Assembly (NCBI RefSeq): GCF_000747155.1
Contig: NZ_AVCK01000026.1
Location: 1 to 43,554, forward strand
Reading direction: 5' to 3'
Source: Arenimonas metalli CF5-1
Lineage (GTDB): Bacteria; Pseudomonadota; Gammaproteobacteria; Xanthomonadales; Xanthomonadaceae
DNA length: 43,554 nucleotides
The translations under genes were made by a program, and so were the position numbers. The stretch's first letter is position 1. Each line of letters begins with the position of its first letter. This document shows, piece by piece, positions 32,754 through 42,800 of the stretch. Under the pieces are notes generated by a model. The model had not been told where the DNA came from. It saw only the letters and a list, made by a program, of their open reading frames with translations, and searched no databases.

Positions 32754-33317
32754 ATGCAGACTCCCCCGTCCCTGGCCGATCACTTCCTCGTGGCGATGCC
32801 CGCGCTGGAGGATCCGAACTTCCAGCGCTCGGTGACGCTCGTCTGCCAGCACGACGCGGGCGGTGCGATGGGCATCGTGATCAACCGTCTGGCCGACTAC
32901 ACCGTCGGCGAACTGCTCGACCACCTCAGGCTCGGCACCCAGAACCCCGCCCTGGCCGGCCGCGCCATCGTCGCCGGCGGGCCGGTGCATCCCGAGCGCG
33001 GCTTCGTGCTGCACGGCGACGACAGCGAATGGAATTCCACCCTCCACGTCGCGCCCGGCCTGTCGGTCACCACCTCGCGCGACATCCTCGAGGCCCTGTC
33101 GCGCGGCGATGGCCCGGCGCGGGTGCTGGTGGCGCTGGGTTACGCCGGCTGGGAGCCCGGCCAGCTCGAGGACGAACTCGCCCAGAACAGCTGGCTCACC
33201 GTGCCCGTGGACCGCGGCATCGTCTTCGACACCCCGCTGGAAGATCGCTGGCGGGCCGCCGCGCGGCAGCTGGGCGTCGACCTGTCCACGCTGACTGATT
33301 ACTCGGGCCACGCATGA
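32754..33317 (+). CDS. yqgE: YqgE/AlgH family protein
   Basis: A 187-residue protein of the YqgE/AlgH family. Signatures: LADHFLVAMPALEDPNFQRSVTLVCQHDAGGAMGIVINR near the start, GGPVHPERGFVLH in the middle and YAGWEPGQLEDELAQNSWLTVP towards the end. The biochemical role is not settled. The ATG at 32754 is preferred over 32745, which overlaps the -10 box. It overlaps ruvX by four bases (ATGA) and starts the yqgE-ruvX-pyrB operon. Confidence 0.94.
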   Translation: MQTPPSLADHFLVAMPALEDPNFQRSVTLVCQHDAGGAMGIVINRLADYTVGELLDHLRLGTQNPALAGRAIVAGGPVHPERGFVLHGDDSEWNSTLHVAPGLSVTTSRDILEALSRGDGPARVLVALGYAGWEPGQLEDELAQNSWLTVPVDRGIVFDTPLEDRWRAAARQLGVDLSTLTDYSGHA

Positions 33318-33781
33318 GCGATCCGGTCACCCTGCTGGGCTTCGACGTCGGGTCCAAGCGCATCGGCGTCGCCGTCGGCAATACCGTCTCGGGCAGCGCC
33401 CGCGAAGTGGGCGTGCTCGACGTGCACGCCAGTGGCCCCGACTGGCCGCGCCTGGACCGCTGGATGCGCGACTGGCGTCCGGACGCCCTGGTGGTCGGCG
33501 ACCCGGTGCCCGCCGATGGCGGCGACCAGCCCGCGCGCCAGCGCGCCCGCGGCTTCGCCCGCGAGCTGGCGCGCCGCTACGCGCTGCCCGTGCAGCAGGT
33601 GGACGAAGGCCGCAGTTCGATCGAAGCCGCCCAGCGCTTCGCCGCCGGCCGCGCCGCCGGCGCCCGCAAGCGCTCGCAGGCCGACCAGCTCGACGCCGTG
33701 GCCGCGGTCGTGATCCTCGAACGCTGGCTGGCCAATCCCGACACCCGCATTCCCCTCGACCCCGGACCCCCGCGCCCATGA
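33314..33781 (+). CDS. ruvX: YqgF/RuvX: putative pre-16S rRNA nuclease
   Basis: A 155-residue RNase H-fold protein. Motifs: LLGFDVGSKRIGVAVGNTVSG with the first acidic residue, ALVVGDPVPADGG, LPVQQVDEGRSSIEAA and the final acidic residue in QLDAVAAVVILE. It is thought to process the 5' end of 16S rRNA. It overlaps both neighbours by four bases (ATGA), so the three genes are translationally coupled. The serine-rich motif SS replaces the T/S pair seen in E. coli. Confidence 0.93.
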   Translation: MSDPVTLLGFDVGSKRIGVAVGNTVSGSAREVGVLDVHASGPDWPRLDRWMRDWRPDALVVGDPVPADGGDQPARQRARGFARELARRYALPVQQVDEGRSSIEAAQRFAAGRAAGARKRSQADQLDAVAAVVILERWLANPDTRIPLDPGPPRP

Positions 33782-34728
33782 GCCATCCCCCGCAGTTCGC
33801 CGCCGACGGCCGCCTCGACCACCTGCTGACCCTCGACGGCCTCGACGCGGGCCAGGTCAACGGCCTGCTCGAGCGCGCCGAGCAGATGCTGCCGCACGCG
33901 CACTCCGGCACCGCGCTGCGCGGCCGCCACGCCGGGCGCACGCTCTGCACGCTGTTCTTCGAGGCCAGCACCCGCACCCGCAGCAGCTTCCAGCTGGCGG
34001 CCACGCGGCTGGGCATGGACGTGCTGAACTTCGACGTCGCCACCTCGTCCACCAAGAAGGGCGAGAGCGCGCTCGACACGCTCAAGACCATCGAGGCGAT
34101 GGGCGTGGACGTGTTCGTGATCCGCCACGCCAGCGACGGCGCGGTGGCGGAACTGGCGGCCGGCGCCAACCCCGGCACCCACGTCATCAACGCAGGCGAC
34201 GGCCGCGCCGCGCATCCCACCCAGGGCCTGCTGGACATGCTGACCCTGCGCCAGCACAAAGGCGCCGACCTGTCCGCGCTGAAGGTGCTGGTGGCCGGCG
34301 ACCTGCTGCACTCGCGCGTGGCCCGCTCCGACCTGCACGCGCTGCGCGCGCTGGGCTGCGGCGAGATCCGCGTCTGCGGCCCGGCCAACCTGCTGCCGGA
34401 TGCAGACACGTTGCGCGGCTGCCGCGTCATCGCCGGTTTCGACGAGGCGGTGCGCGGCGTGGACGTGGCGATCATGCTGCGCCTGCAGCGCGAGCGCATG
34501 GAGCAGGGCCTGGTCGCCTCGCTCGAGGATTACTTCCGCGACTACGGCCTGGACCCGCGCCGGCTGGCGCTGGCCGCGCCCGATGCCATCGTGATGCATC
34601 CCGGCCCGATGAACCGCGGCATCGAGATCGACGGCGCCGTGGCCGACGGCCCGCAGTCGCGGGTGCTGGCGCAGGTGGCCAACGGCCTGCCGGTGCGCAT
34701 GGCCGTGATCGACGCCCTGCTCAGCTGA
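33778..34728 (+). CDS. pyrB: Aspartate carbamoyltransferase catalytic subunit
   Basis: A 316-residue enzyme joining carbamoyl phosphate and aspartate in pyrimidine synthesis. The carbamoyl-phosphate site is FEASTRTRSSFQLAATRLG; the catalytic Lys is in ATSSTKKGES; also DVFVIRHASDGAV, DGRAAHPTQGLLDMLTL, VLVAGDLLHSRVARS and MHPGPMNRGIEID. No pyrI regulatory subunit and no pyrC-like partner follow. Its start overlaps ruvX by four bases. It is convergent with tonB, stop codons adjacent (34728/34729). Confidence 0.96.
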   Translation: MSHPPQFAADGRLDHLLTLDGLDAGQVNGLLERAEQMLPHAHSGTALRGRHAGRTLCTLFFEASTRTRSSFQLAATRLGMDVLNFDVATSSTKKGESALDTLKTIEAMGVDVFVIRHASDGAVAELAAGANPGTHVINAGDGRAAHPTQGLLDMLTLRQHKGADLSALKVLVAGDLLHSRVARSDLHALRALGCGEIRVCGPANLLPDADTLRGCRVIAGFDEAVRGVDVAIMLRLQRERMEQGLVASLEDYFRDYGLDPRRLALAAPDAIVMHPGPMNRGIEIDGAVADGPQSRVLAQVANGLPVRMAVIDALLS

Positions 34729-35589
34729 TCACTCGCTTTCGACGCTGCCGTTGCGGAACTGCCAGGTGCGGGTGATGTGCAGCACGTCGATGTTCTCGTC
34801 GGTGCGCGGCAGCGGCGGGAAGGGTTCGGACAGGCGCACGATGCGCATCGCGGCCTGGTCGAGCACGCCCAGGCCCGAACTCCGGTTGAGCAGGATCTCC
34901 TCGATGCTGCCGTCGCGGCGCACCGCCACCGTCATCACCAGCCGGCCGCCCAGGCCACGCCGGCGGGCTTCGTCGGGGTAGTTGAGGTTGCCCATGCGCT
35001 CGACCTTCACCACCCAGGCGCGCAGGTAGCTGGCGTATTCGTATTCCTTGGTGCTGGCCGAGACGAACTTGCGCTTGGGGCGCTTGGCGCGCAGCTCCTG
35101 CCGGCGCTCGATCTCGGCGGCCAGGCGGGCCATCTCGAGGCTCTGCTCGACCAGCTCGCGGCCCGGGGCCAGCTGGTTGGGCTCGGTCTCGCGCTGGTCC
35201 TTGGGCGGGGGCAGGGCGAATTCGCTTTGCGCCGTGGTGCTGAGGAGGCGCGGCGTCGGCTCGGGTTCGGGCGGCGGGGCCTGGGCCACCAGGGTTTCCG
35301 GGGCCAGGCCGGGCTCGGGCTTGGGCACCGGGGCCAGCTGCTCTTCGCGCGGGCGCTCGGCGGCGTCGCTGTCGCCGCCGCCCTGGTTGTTGGCCTGGGC
35401 GATGAAGTCGGCGTCCTCGGGCGCGGCGTCGCTGCGGGTCTCGGTCAGGATCACGTCCAGGGTCGGGGTGATCGGCGCGGCCGAGTCGCGGGCGAAGCCC
35501 ACGCCCAGGATCAGCACCCCGAACGCGACCAGGCTCAGCGCCAGGGTGGCGCTGAGCCGCTCGGCCGGACCGATGACGGGTGCCGCCAT
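34729..35589 (-). CDS. tonB: Energy transducer TonB
   Basis: A 286-residue protein. One N-terminal transmembrane helix (LSATLALSLVAFGVLILGVGFA), a Pro/Glu-rich periplasmic spacer at about 75-130, a charged helical part (LAAEIERRQELRAKRPKRKF) and a C-terminal TonB domain with YASYLRAWVVKVERMGNLNYPDEARRRGLGGRLVMTVAVRRDGSI. It transmits proton-motive force to outer-membrane receptors such as the one at 6182-8461, although linkage to that receptor is not shown. It starts one base after the gshB stop; gshB-tonB is a conserved pair in this group. Confidence 0.93.
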   Translation of the reverse strand: MAAPVIGPAERLSATLALSLVAFGVLILGVGFARDSAAPITPTLDVILTETRSDAAPEDADFIAQANNQGGGDSDAAERPREEQLAPVPKPEPGLAPETLVAQAPPPEPEPTPRLLSTTAQSEFALPPPKDQRETEPNQLAPGRELVEQSLEMARLAAEIERRQELRAKRPKRKFVSASTKEYEYASYLRAWVVKVERMGNLNYPDEARRRGLGGRLVMTVAVRRDGSIEEILLNRSSGLGVLDQAAMRIVRLSEPFPPLPRTDENIDVLHITRTWQFRNGSVESE

Positions 35590-35590
35590 C

Positions 35591-36547
35591 TCAGCCGCGA
35601 CCGGCCCGGCGGGCCTCGATGGCGTCGAACAGCTGGCCGGCGATGTTCAGCCCGAACTGGGCGTCGAGCTCGCGCACGCAGGTCGGGCTGGTGACGTTGA
35701 CCTCGGTGAGGTAGTCGCCGATCACGTCCAGGCCCACGAACAGCATGCCCCGGCGCTTGAGCTCGGGGCCGACCTGGGCCGCGATCCAGCGGTCGCGGTC
35801 CGACAGCGGGCGGCCTTCGCCGCGGCCGCCGGCGGCCAGGTTGCCCCGGAACTCGTTGCCCTGCGGGATGCGGGCCAGGCAGTAGGGCACCGGCTCGCCA
35901 TCCACCAGCAGGATGCGCTTGTCGCCGTCCTTGATTTCCGGGAGGTAGCGCTGGGCCAGGGCCAGGTTCCGGCCGTTGTCGGTCAGGGTTTCCAGGATCA
36001 CGTTCAGGTTCGGGTCGCCGGTCCGGACCCGGAAGATCGAGCGGCCGCCCATGCCGTCCAGCGGCTTGAGCACCGCCTCGCCGTGCTCGGCCACGAAGGC
36101 CCGCAGCTCGGCCGCATCCCGGGAGACCCGGGTCGGCGGGCAGCACTGGGGGAAGAGCAGGGCGCCCAGCTTCTCGTTCAGGTCGCGCAGGCCGCGGGGG
36201 TCGTTGACCACCAGCACGCCCTGGTCCTGGGCCAGGCCCAGGATATGGGTGTCGTAGAGGTAGTTGGCGTCGAACGGGGGGTCGGTCCGGACCAGCACCA
36301 CGTCCATTTCGGCCAGCGGGCGGCGCTGCACCGGGCCCAGCGTGTACCAGTCGGCCGGATCGTCCCGGACCTCGGCCTCCGCCATCCGGGCCATGGCCCG
36401 CTCGCCGTCCAGCGACAGGCCGCCGGGCGCGACGTAGTGCAGGCGGTGCCCGCGGCGCCGGGCCTCGAGCATCATCGCAAAGCTAGTATCCTTCCCGATC
36501 TTGATACGGCCGATCGGATCCATCACCACGGCCACGTCCAGTGCCAT
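35591..36547 (-). CDS. gshB: Glutathione synthetase
   Basis: A 318-residue ATP-grasp enzyme making glutathione from gamma-glutamylcysteine and glycine. Motifs: VVMDPIGRIKIGKDTSFAMMLEARRRGH at the start, VLVRTDPPFDANYLYDTHIL, LVVNDPRGLRDLNEKL, VLKPLDGMGGRSIFRV, YLPEIKDGDKRILLVDGEPVPYCLARIP and GLDVIGDYLTEVNVTSPTCVRE. Length and order match the E. coli type. The ATG at 36547 has GGAG upstream and an extended -10 at 36579-36587. Divergent from pilG. Confidence 0.96.
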   Translation of the reverse strand: MALDVAVVMDPIGRIKIGKDTSFAMMLEARRRGHRLHYVAPGGLSLDGERAMARMAEAEVRDDPADWYTLGPVQRRPLAEMDVVLVRTDPPFDANYLYDTHILGLAQDQGVLVVNDPRGLRDLNEKLGALLFPQCCPPTRVSRDAAELRAFVAEHGEAVLKPLDGMGGRSIFRVRTGDPNLNVILETLTDNGRNLALAQRYLPEIKDGDKRILLVDGEPVPYCLARIPQGNEFRGNLAAGGRGEGRPLSDRDRWIAAQVGPELKRRGMLFVGLDVIGDYLTEVNVTSPTCVRELDAQFGLNIAGQLFDAIEARRAGRG

Positions 36548-36578
36548 CGGCGCTGCATCTCCATCCTCGCGGAGCCCT

Positions 36579-36587
36579 AGACTAGCA
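36579..36587 (-). promoter_or_regulatory. Extended -10 of gshB-tonB
   Basis: Minus-strand TGC-TAGTCT gives a start near 36571 and a leader of about 24 bases that includes GGAG. Confidence 0.45.
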
Positions 36588-36635
36588 GGGCCTCCCGGGG
36601 ATGGTGAGGTCGGTCACACGGGAACCGTGTCGTGC

Positions 36636-36666
36636 TTGACACATTCCGGTTCGGCTGGGATATAAG
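36636..36666 (+). promoter_or_regulatory. Promoter of the pilG-pilI-pilJ-chpA cluster
   Basis: Perfect -35 TTGACA (36636-36641) followed by GATATA after 17 bases (36659-36664) or TATAAG after 19. It is the best sigma70-type promoter in the window. Confidence 0.7.
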
Positions 36667-36732
36667 CTAATAATGTGCAAGCCCGGCAAGGGCCTGCGCA
36701 CTGCCAGGGACAGCATCGCAATGGGGAGTGAG

Positions 36733-37122
36733 ATGGAAGACAACCACCTGGCCGGCTTGCGGGTCATGGTCATCGACGACTCGAAGACGATCCGCCGTAC
36801 CGCCGAAACCCTCCTCAAGAAGGAGGGTTGCGACGTGGTCACGGCCACGGACGGTTTCGAGGCGCTGGCCAAGATCGCCGACCACCAGCCGCAGATCGTG
36901 TTCGTCGACATCATGATGCCGCGGCTGGATGGCTACCAGACGTGCTCGCTGATCAAGAACAACCAGATGTTCAAGCAGACGCCGGTCATCATGCTGTCCT
37001 CCAAGGACGGCCTGTTCGACAAGGCCCGCGGCCGCATCGTCGGCTCCGAGCAGTACCTCACGAAGCCCTTCACGCGCGATGAGCTGCTCTCCGCCATCCG
37101 CAAGTACGTCCCGGCGGGCTGA
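36733..37122 (+). CDS. pilG: Pil-Chp response regulator PilG
   Basis: A 129-residue single-domain CheY-like receiver. Acidic pocket Asp15-Asp16 in MVIDDSKTI, phospho-acceptor Asp59 in IVFVDIMMPRLDG, Ser/Thr at VIMLSSKDG and the Lys of QYLTKPF. In the Pil-Chp system PilG is phosphorylated by ChpA and promotes pilus extension and polarity. The ATG at 36733 follows GGGGAG; an in-frame ATG at 36721 lies inside that site. It is 10 bases upstream of pilI; pilH is not present between them. Confidence 0.95.
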   Translation: MEDNHLAGLRVMVIDDSKTIRRTAETLLKKEGCDVVTATDGFEALAKIADHQPQIVFVDIMMPRLDGYQTCSLIKNNQMFKQTPVIMLSSKDGLFDKARGRIVGSEQYLTKPFTRDELLSAIRKYVPAG

Positions 37123-37132
37123 GGCGCGCGCC

Positions 37133-37687
37133 ATGGCCAAGTCCCCGTCCCCGCAGGCCGCCACGCCCTTCGACATCCTGCTCGACTACGAAGAGCGCTC
37201 GCTCGCCCACGTCGCCGGCCGTCCGGAGATGATCGAGGCGCCGGGCCACTGGCGCGGCGTCGGTTTCCGCCTGGGCCAGCGTCGCCTGGTGTCCTCGTTC
37301 GACGAAGTGGTCGAGATCCTGCCGCTGCCGCCCGTCACGCCCGTGCCGGGCGCCCACGCCTGGATGCTCGGCGTCGCCAACGTCCGCGGCAGCCTGCTGC
37401 CGGTGGTCGACCTCAAGCAGTTCCTCGAGGGCGACCGCACCGTCGTGCACGAGGGCCAGCGCTGCCTGGTCGTGCGCCAGTCCGGCGGCAACGTCGCGGT
37501 GATCATCGACGAGCTGTTCGGCCAGCGCACTTTCAACGATTCGCACCGGACCGAGATGTCCGGCGAGAACGACGGCCGTTACGGCCACTTCGTCGGCCAG
37601 GCCTACCGGCTGGCCGACCAGACCTGGGGTGTGTTCAACATGTCGCTGCTCACGCGCACCCCCGAATTCCGCCAGGCCACCGCATAA
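37133..37687 (+). CDS. pilI: Pil-Chp CheW-like adaptor PilI
   Basis: A 184-residue protein with one CheW domain (about 40-175): GVGFRLGQRRLVSSFDEVVEILPLPPVTPVPGAHAWMLGVANVRGSLLPVVDLKQFL and a second half with LVVRQSGGNVAVIIDELFGQRTF. It couples the PilJ receptor to the ChpA kinase. The ATG at 37133 directly follows pilG; ribosome binding is weak (GAGGCGCGC), suggesting coupling. Confidence 0.94.
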   Translation: MAKSPSPQAATPFDILLDYEERSLAHVAGRPEMIEAPGHWRGVGFRLGQRRLVSSFDEVVEILPLPPVTPVPGAHAWMLGVANVRGSLLPVVDLKQFLEGDRTVVHEGQRCLVVRQSGGNVAVIIDELFGQRTFNDSHRTEMSGENDGRYGHFVGQAYRLADQTWGVFNMSLLTRTPEFRQATA

Positions 37688-37710
37688 GTAGCCGTCCAAG
37701 GTTCCACTCA

Positions 37711-37722
37711 TTTTTGTTTTTT
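37711..37722 (+). other. T-rich tract in the pilI-pilJ gap
   Basis: TTTTTGTTTTTTT interrupts otherwise GC-rich DNA 24 bases after the pilI stop and about 20 bases before the pilJ ATG. No stem precedes it that would make an intrinsic terminator. It may leave the pilJ ribosome binding region unstructured. Confidence 0.5.
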
Positions 37723-37743
37723 TACAGGGGTTGAGGTCCAGTC

Positions 37744-39789
37744 ATGAGCACTAACTCGCGCTCGTTCACCGACAAGCTAACCAATTTCGGCCTGGGCTTC
37801 TGGGCGTTCATCCTGATCGTTTCGCTGTTGGTGTTCGGCGCGAACTTCATCTACGCGTCCTACCTCAACAACCAGGAAAACAACGCGCGAGGCCTCACGG
37901 CGGACCTCCAGGTGCTTTCGCAGCAGCTCGCGAAGTACACCCAGGAAGCCGTCGACGGCAACGCCGACGCCTTCACCGAGTTCAAGGCCACCAAGGCCCG
38001 CATCGACTCGATCGTGGCGGCCCTGCGCACCGGCAGCGAGACCGAGAACGTGCCCGGCTACGAGGGTGACCCGAACGCGATCGGCGTCAGCAGCGCGCTC
38101 GAGAAGGTGACCGAGACCTGGACCCCGATGGCCGAGGCCGCCGACCGCATCACCCAGAGCGAGGAGGAAGTGCTCAACCTCGCCGACACGGCCGCCCAGT
38201 TCACCGCCCGCGTGCCGCGACTGGCCTTCCAGCTCGACGAAGTGGTGCGATCGCTCTCCGACGCCAACGCCCCGGCCTCGCAGATCTCCATCGCCAACCG
38301 CCAGCTCGTGCTGGCCGACCGCATGTCGCGCCGCGTGACGGAAATCGTCGCGGGCGGCGAGAACGCGGTCTCGGCGGCCGACGCGCTCTCGCGCGACGCC
38401 GGCGTGTTCGCCTCGGTGCTCGAAGGCTTCCGCGACGGCAACGAGGAGGCGGGCTACAACCGCATCACCAGCGCCGCCGGCATCGCCAACCTGCAGGCCG
38501 CGTCCGACCTCTACGCCGAGGCGCAGGCCGACCTCGACGTGATCCTGGAAGCCGCCGCCGACCTGGCCGAAGTGCAGGGCGCCGCGACCCAGATCTCCGA
38601 GGATTCCAACGTCCTGCTCGAGAACAGCCAGGCGCTGTTCGCCAGCTTCGACGCCATCAACTACCAGCGCGTCTTCCCGAACAACTACTTCGCCATCGGC
38701 GGCGCCATCGGCGCCGGCCTCGGCATCGTCGGCCTGCTGTTCACCATCTTCCGCGACCAGCGCCGCCGCCTCGGCACCACCCAGGAGCTCAACCAGCGTA
38801 ACCAGGAGGCGATTCTGCGCCTGCTGGACGAAATGGGTTCGCTCGCCGAAGGCGACCTGACGGTCAAGGCGACGGTCACCGAGGACATCACCGGCGCGAT
38901 CGCCGACTCCATCAACTTCGCGGTCGAAGCGCTGCGATCCCTGGTGTCCACCATTAACGAAACGGCCGTGCAGGTCGCCGCCGCGGCCCAGGAAACCCAG
39001 GCCACCGCGATGCACCTCGCCGAGGCCGCCGAACACCAGGCGCAGCAGATCACCAGCGCCTCGGCGCAGATCAACGAGATGGCGTCGTCCATCGACGAGG
39101 TGTCGAAGAACTCCGCCGAATCGGCCGACGTGGCGCAGCGCTCCGTGCAGATCGCCGCGAAGGGCGCCGAAGTGGTGCGCCAGACGATCCAGGGCATGGA
39201 CAACATCCGTGACCAGATCCAGGAGACCTCGAAGCGAATCAAGCGCCTGGGCGAAAGCTCGCAGGAAATTGGTTCCATCGTTGAACTGATCAACGACATC
39301 TCGGAACAGACGAACATCCTGGCGCTGAACGCCGCCATCCAGGCGGCCTCCGCCGGTGAAGCGGGCCGCGGCTTCGCGGTCGTGGCCGACGAAGTGCAGC
39401 GACTCGCGGAGCGCGCCTCGAACGCGACGAAGCGAATCGAGGCCCTGGTCCAGACCATTCAGTCCGACACCAACGAAGCCGTCAGCTCGATGGAACAGAC
39501 CACCGCGGAAGTGGTGGCCGGTGCCCGACTGGCCGAGGACGCCGGCCTCGCGCTGGGCGAGATCGAAAAGGTGTCGAACGACCTCGCGGACCTCATCCAG
39601 AACATCTCCCAGGCGGCCCGCCAGCAGTCCACCGCGGCGACCAACATCACGGCCACCATGTCCGTGATTCAGGAGATCACCACCCAGACGTCGCAGGGCG
39701 CGAGCCAGACGGCGGAGTCGATCGGAAACCTCGCGCAGCTCGCTGCCGACCTCCGTCGCTCGGTCGCCGACTTCAAGCTGCCGGGCTGA
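37744..39789 (+). CDS. pilJ: Pil-Chp methyl-accepting chemoreceptor PilJ
   Basis: A 681-residue receptor. Transmembrane helices at about 17-38 ([21 protein letters not shown]) and 316-337 ([19 protein letters not shown]) enclose a helical periplasmic PilJ-type domain. A HAMP-like stretch follows, then the long signalling coiled coil whose tip near residue 520 reads [20 protein letters not shown] and [14 protein letters not shown]. It detects pilus- or surface-derived signals and controls ChpA. GGGGTTGAGG precedes the ATG. The stop codon lies in the loop of a hairpin. Confidence 0.95.
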   Translation: MSTNSRSFTDKLTNFGLGFWAFILIVSLLVFGANFIYASYLNNQENNARGLTADLQVLSQQLAKYTQEAVDGNADAFTEFKATKARIDSIVAALRTGSETENVPGYEGDPNAIGVSSALEKVTETWTPMAEAADRITQSEEEVLNLADTAAQFTARVPRLAFQLDEVVRSLSDANAPASQISIANRQLVLADRMSRRVTEIVAGGENAVSAADALSRDAGVFASVLEGFRDGNEEAGYNRITSAAGIANLQAASDLYAEAQADLDVILEAAADLAEVQGAATQISEDSNVLLENSQALFASFDAINYQRVFPNNYFAIGGAIGAGLGIVGLLFTIFRDQRRRLGTTQELNQRNQEAILRLLDEMGSLAEGDLTVKATVTEDITGAIADSINFAVEALRSLVSTINETAVQVAAAAQETQATAMHLAEAAEHQAQQITSASAQINEMASSIDEVSKNSAESADVAQRSVQIAAKGAEVVRQTIQGMDNIRDQIQETSKRIKRLGESSQEIGSIVELINDISEQTNILALNAAIQAASAGEAGRGFAVVADEVQRLAERASNATKRIEALVQTIQSDTNEAVSSMEQTTAEVVAGARLAEDAGLALGEIEKVSNDLADLIQNISQAARQQSTAATNITATMSVIQEITTQTSQGASQTAESIGNLAQLAADLRRSVADFKLPG

Positions 39790-39797
39790 TGCCCGGC
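39780..39797 (+). other. Hairpin with the pilJ stop codon in its loop
   Basis: GCCGGGC (39780-39786) and GCCCGGC (39791-39797) form a perfect 7-base stem; the loop TGAT contains the pilJ stop TGA. No T run follows. A second 6-base stem GGGCGC/GCGCCC lies at 39828-39847, just before chpA. Together they may set different expression of pilJ and chpA. Confidence 0.55.
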
Positions 39798-39868
39798 CCC
39801 GGCTTGCCCCTGGACTCACCCCGGTACGGGCGCTCCTCCCGGCGCCCCTACCTTGACAGGACCTCGGC

Positions 39869-42800
39869 ATGAGGCTGCACGAAAGCAACGATTTCACCAC
39901 GCTCACCTGGGTCAAGCCCGAGCTCGACGAGACCCTGCGCCAGGCCCGCCAGGCGCTGGAGGCCTACGTCGAGGAAGGCGAGGACCCGGGCCAGCTCAAG
40001 GCCTGCGCCAACTACCTGCACCAGGTGCAGGGCACGCTGCGCATGGTCGAGCTGTACGGCGCCGCCATGGTCGCCGAGGAAATGGAGCAGCTGGCCAAGG
40101 CGCTGGTCGAGGGGCGCGTCGCCGAGCGTGAAACCGGCTACGCCGCGCTGATGCGCGGCATCGTGCAGCTGCCCGATTACCTCGAGCGCCTGCAGAGCGG
40201 CCACCGCGACATCCCCATCGTCTTGCTGCCCCTGCTCAACGACCTGCGCGAACCGCGCGGCGAGAAGGGGCTGTCCGAGTCCGTGCTGTTCTCGCCCGAC
40301 CTGTCGCGCCCGCTGCCGCCCACCGCGGCCGGCCCGGCCCAGCCGCTGGCGCCGGAAGAGCTCAAGCGTCGCGCCGAGGGCATGCGCAACCTGTTCCAGG
40401 GCGCGCTGCTGCGCTGGCTGAAGGACGACAACAGCCAGGCCACCATCCGCGACCTCACCGACGTCTGCGAGCAGCTCGTTCCGATCACCGATTCCGAGCA
40501 TGCGCGCCGCCTGTTCTGGGTCGCCGCCGGCACGCTCGACGCGCTGGCCAAGAAGTCCTTCGAGGCCAGCAACCCGCTCAAGCAGGCGCTGGCCAAGGTC
40601 GAGCGCGAGATCAAGCGCCTGGCCGAGGGCGGCGACGCCGCCTTCCGCTCCGATCCGCCGCTGGAGCTGACCCGCCAGCTGCTTTACTTCGTGGCGCATG
40701 CGCCCACCGACGCCGGCCGCATCGGCGAGATCCGCCAGGTGTTCGGCCTGGGCGAGTACCTGCCCAGCGAATCCGAGCTCGCGCACGCCCGCGGCAGCCT
40801 CAGCGGCCGCAACCGCGCGCTGCTGTCCACCGTCGCCGTGGCGATCAAGGAAGACCTGCTGCGCGTCAAGGATGCGCTCGACCTGCACCTGCGCACGCCG
40901 GAGGCCGCGGCCGTCGGCCTGAGCGACCAGGTGGAAGCGCTCGACCGCGTCGCCGACACGCTCGGCATGCTCGGCCTCGGCGTCCCGCGCCGGGTCGTGC
41001 AGGACCAGCGCAATGCCATCCACCGGCTGGTCAGCGGCGAGCGCATCGCCGACGAGTCGAGCCTGCTCGACATCGCCGGTGCGCTGCTCTACGTCGAAGC
41101 CTCGCTGGACGACCAGGTCGCCCGCCTTGGCGAGGCAGACGATGGCGCCGACGCGCCCGCCGACGACGCCCTGCTGCCCAACACCGAGGCCCGAAAGGTG
41201 CTCGAGGTGCTGGTCAAGGAAGCCATCGCCAACTTCGCGCAGGCGCGCCAGTGCTTCGTCGCCTTCGTCGAAACCCATTGGGACCACGCCCAGCTGGCCG
41301 ACGTGCCGCGCCTGGTCGAGGAAGTCGCGGGTGCGCTGCGCATCCTCGAGCTGGAAGAAGCGCCGCAATACCTCGCCGCCGTCCGCCGCTTCACCGAGAA
41401 CGAGCTGCTGCGCCGCCACCGCGTGCCCAACGGCCAGCAGATGGACCGCCTGGCCGACGCGCTCGCCAGCCTCGAGTACTACCTCGAGGCGCTGCGCGAC
41501 CGCCGCCCGAAGCGCGACCAGATCCTGGAAGTCGCGCGCCAGAACCTCGAGTCGCTCGGCTACTGGCCGCTGCCGGCCGAGGACGCCATCACGGCGCCCG
41601 CGCCGGTTTACGTCGAGACGCCGCGCGCCGCTGCGCCCGTGGTCGCGCCGGTGGCGCCGGCCGCGCCGGAGCCCGAGCCGGAGGTCCTGCCCGAGCCCGT
41701 CGAACCGGTGTCCGCCTTCGATGGCGCCATCTTCGATCCGCCGGCCTTTGACGAAGCGATCTTCGAGGCCCCCGCGGTGTCGGAGCCGGTCGCCGAGGCC
41801 CCGGTGGCGCCCGTATTCGAACCGGAGGCCCCGGTCGAGCTGACCTCGGCCTTCCACCTGCCGGTGGACCTGCCGCCCGCGCCGGTCGCGGCGGCGCCTG
41901 CCGCCCCTGCCGCACATGCGCCCAGCTTCGCGCCGCCGGCGCTGCCGGTCATCCCCGGCTTCGACGGCACCAGCGACGAGATCGACGACGAGATCCGCGA
42001 GGTCTTCCTGGAGGAGTTCCAGGAGGAAATCGGCAACCTCGAGCAGCTGCTGCCGACCTGGCGCAAGCAGCCCGACAACATGGAGCAGCTGCGGCCGATC
42101 CGCCGCGTCTTCCACACGCTCAAGGGCAGCGGCCGTCTGGTCGGCGCCAAGAGCCTGGGCGAGTTCAGCTGGAAGGTCGAGAGCACGCTCAACCGCGTGC
42201 TCGACGGCACCCGCACCGCCAGCCCGGCGGTGGTGTCGCTGATCGAAAACGCCTTCAATACCCTGCCGCTGCTGCGCGCCGCGCTGCAGGGCGAAACCGT
42301 TCATGCCGACCTGGAGGGCATCCAGGCCCTGGCCGACCGCGTCGCGGCCGGCGAGGAAGTGATGTACCAGCCGCCGCAGGCCGCGATGGCCGCGGCTGCC
42401 GCCGCGGAAGCGGCCCCGGTGGCCGAGCTGGCGCCCGAGCCGGTGGCCGAGCCCGAGCCGTCGCTGCCGGAGCCGGCCGTGGTGTTCGCGCAGCTGGAGG
42501 AGGCCGCGGCCGACGAGGCCGGTGGCTTCGCGATCGACCCGGTGCTGTTCGAGATCCTCAAGCCCGAAGTCGCCGGCCACCTCGAGACCGTGGATGCCTG
42601 GCTGGCCGCGTGCGCGGCCAAGGGCCCGCAGGCCGTCACCGATCCGCTGCTGCGCGCCGTGCACACCATGAACGGCGCCTTCGCGATGACCGAAGTCACC
42701 GCGCTCACCGACGTGACCGCGCCGCTGGAAGGCTTCATGAAGCGCTCGGTCGCCGACCGGCGCATTCCCTCGGACGAGGGCGTGTCGGTGGTCCGCGATT

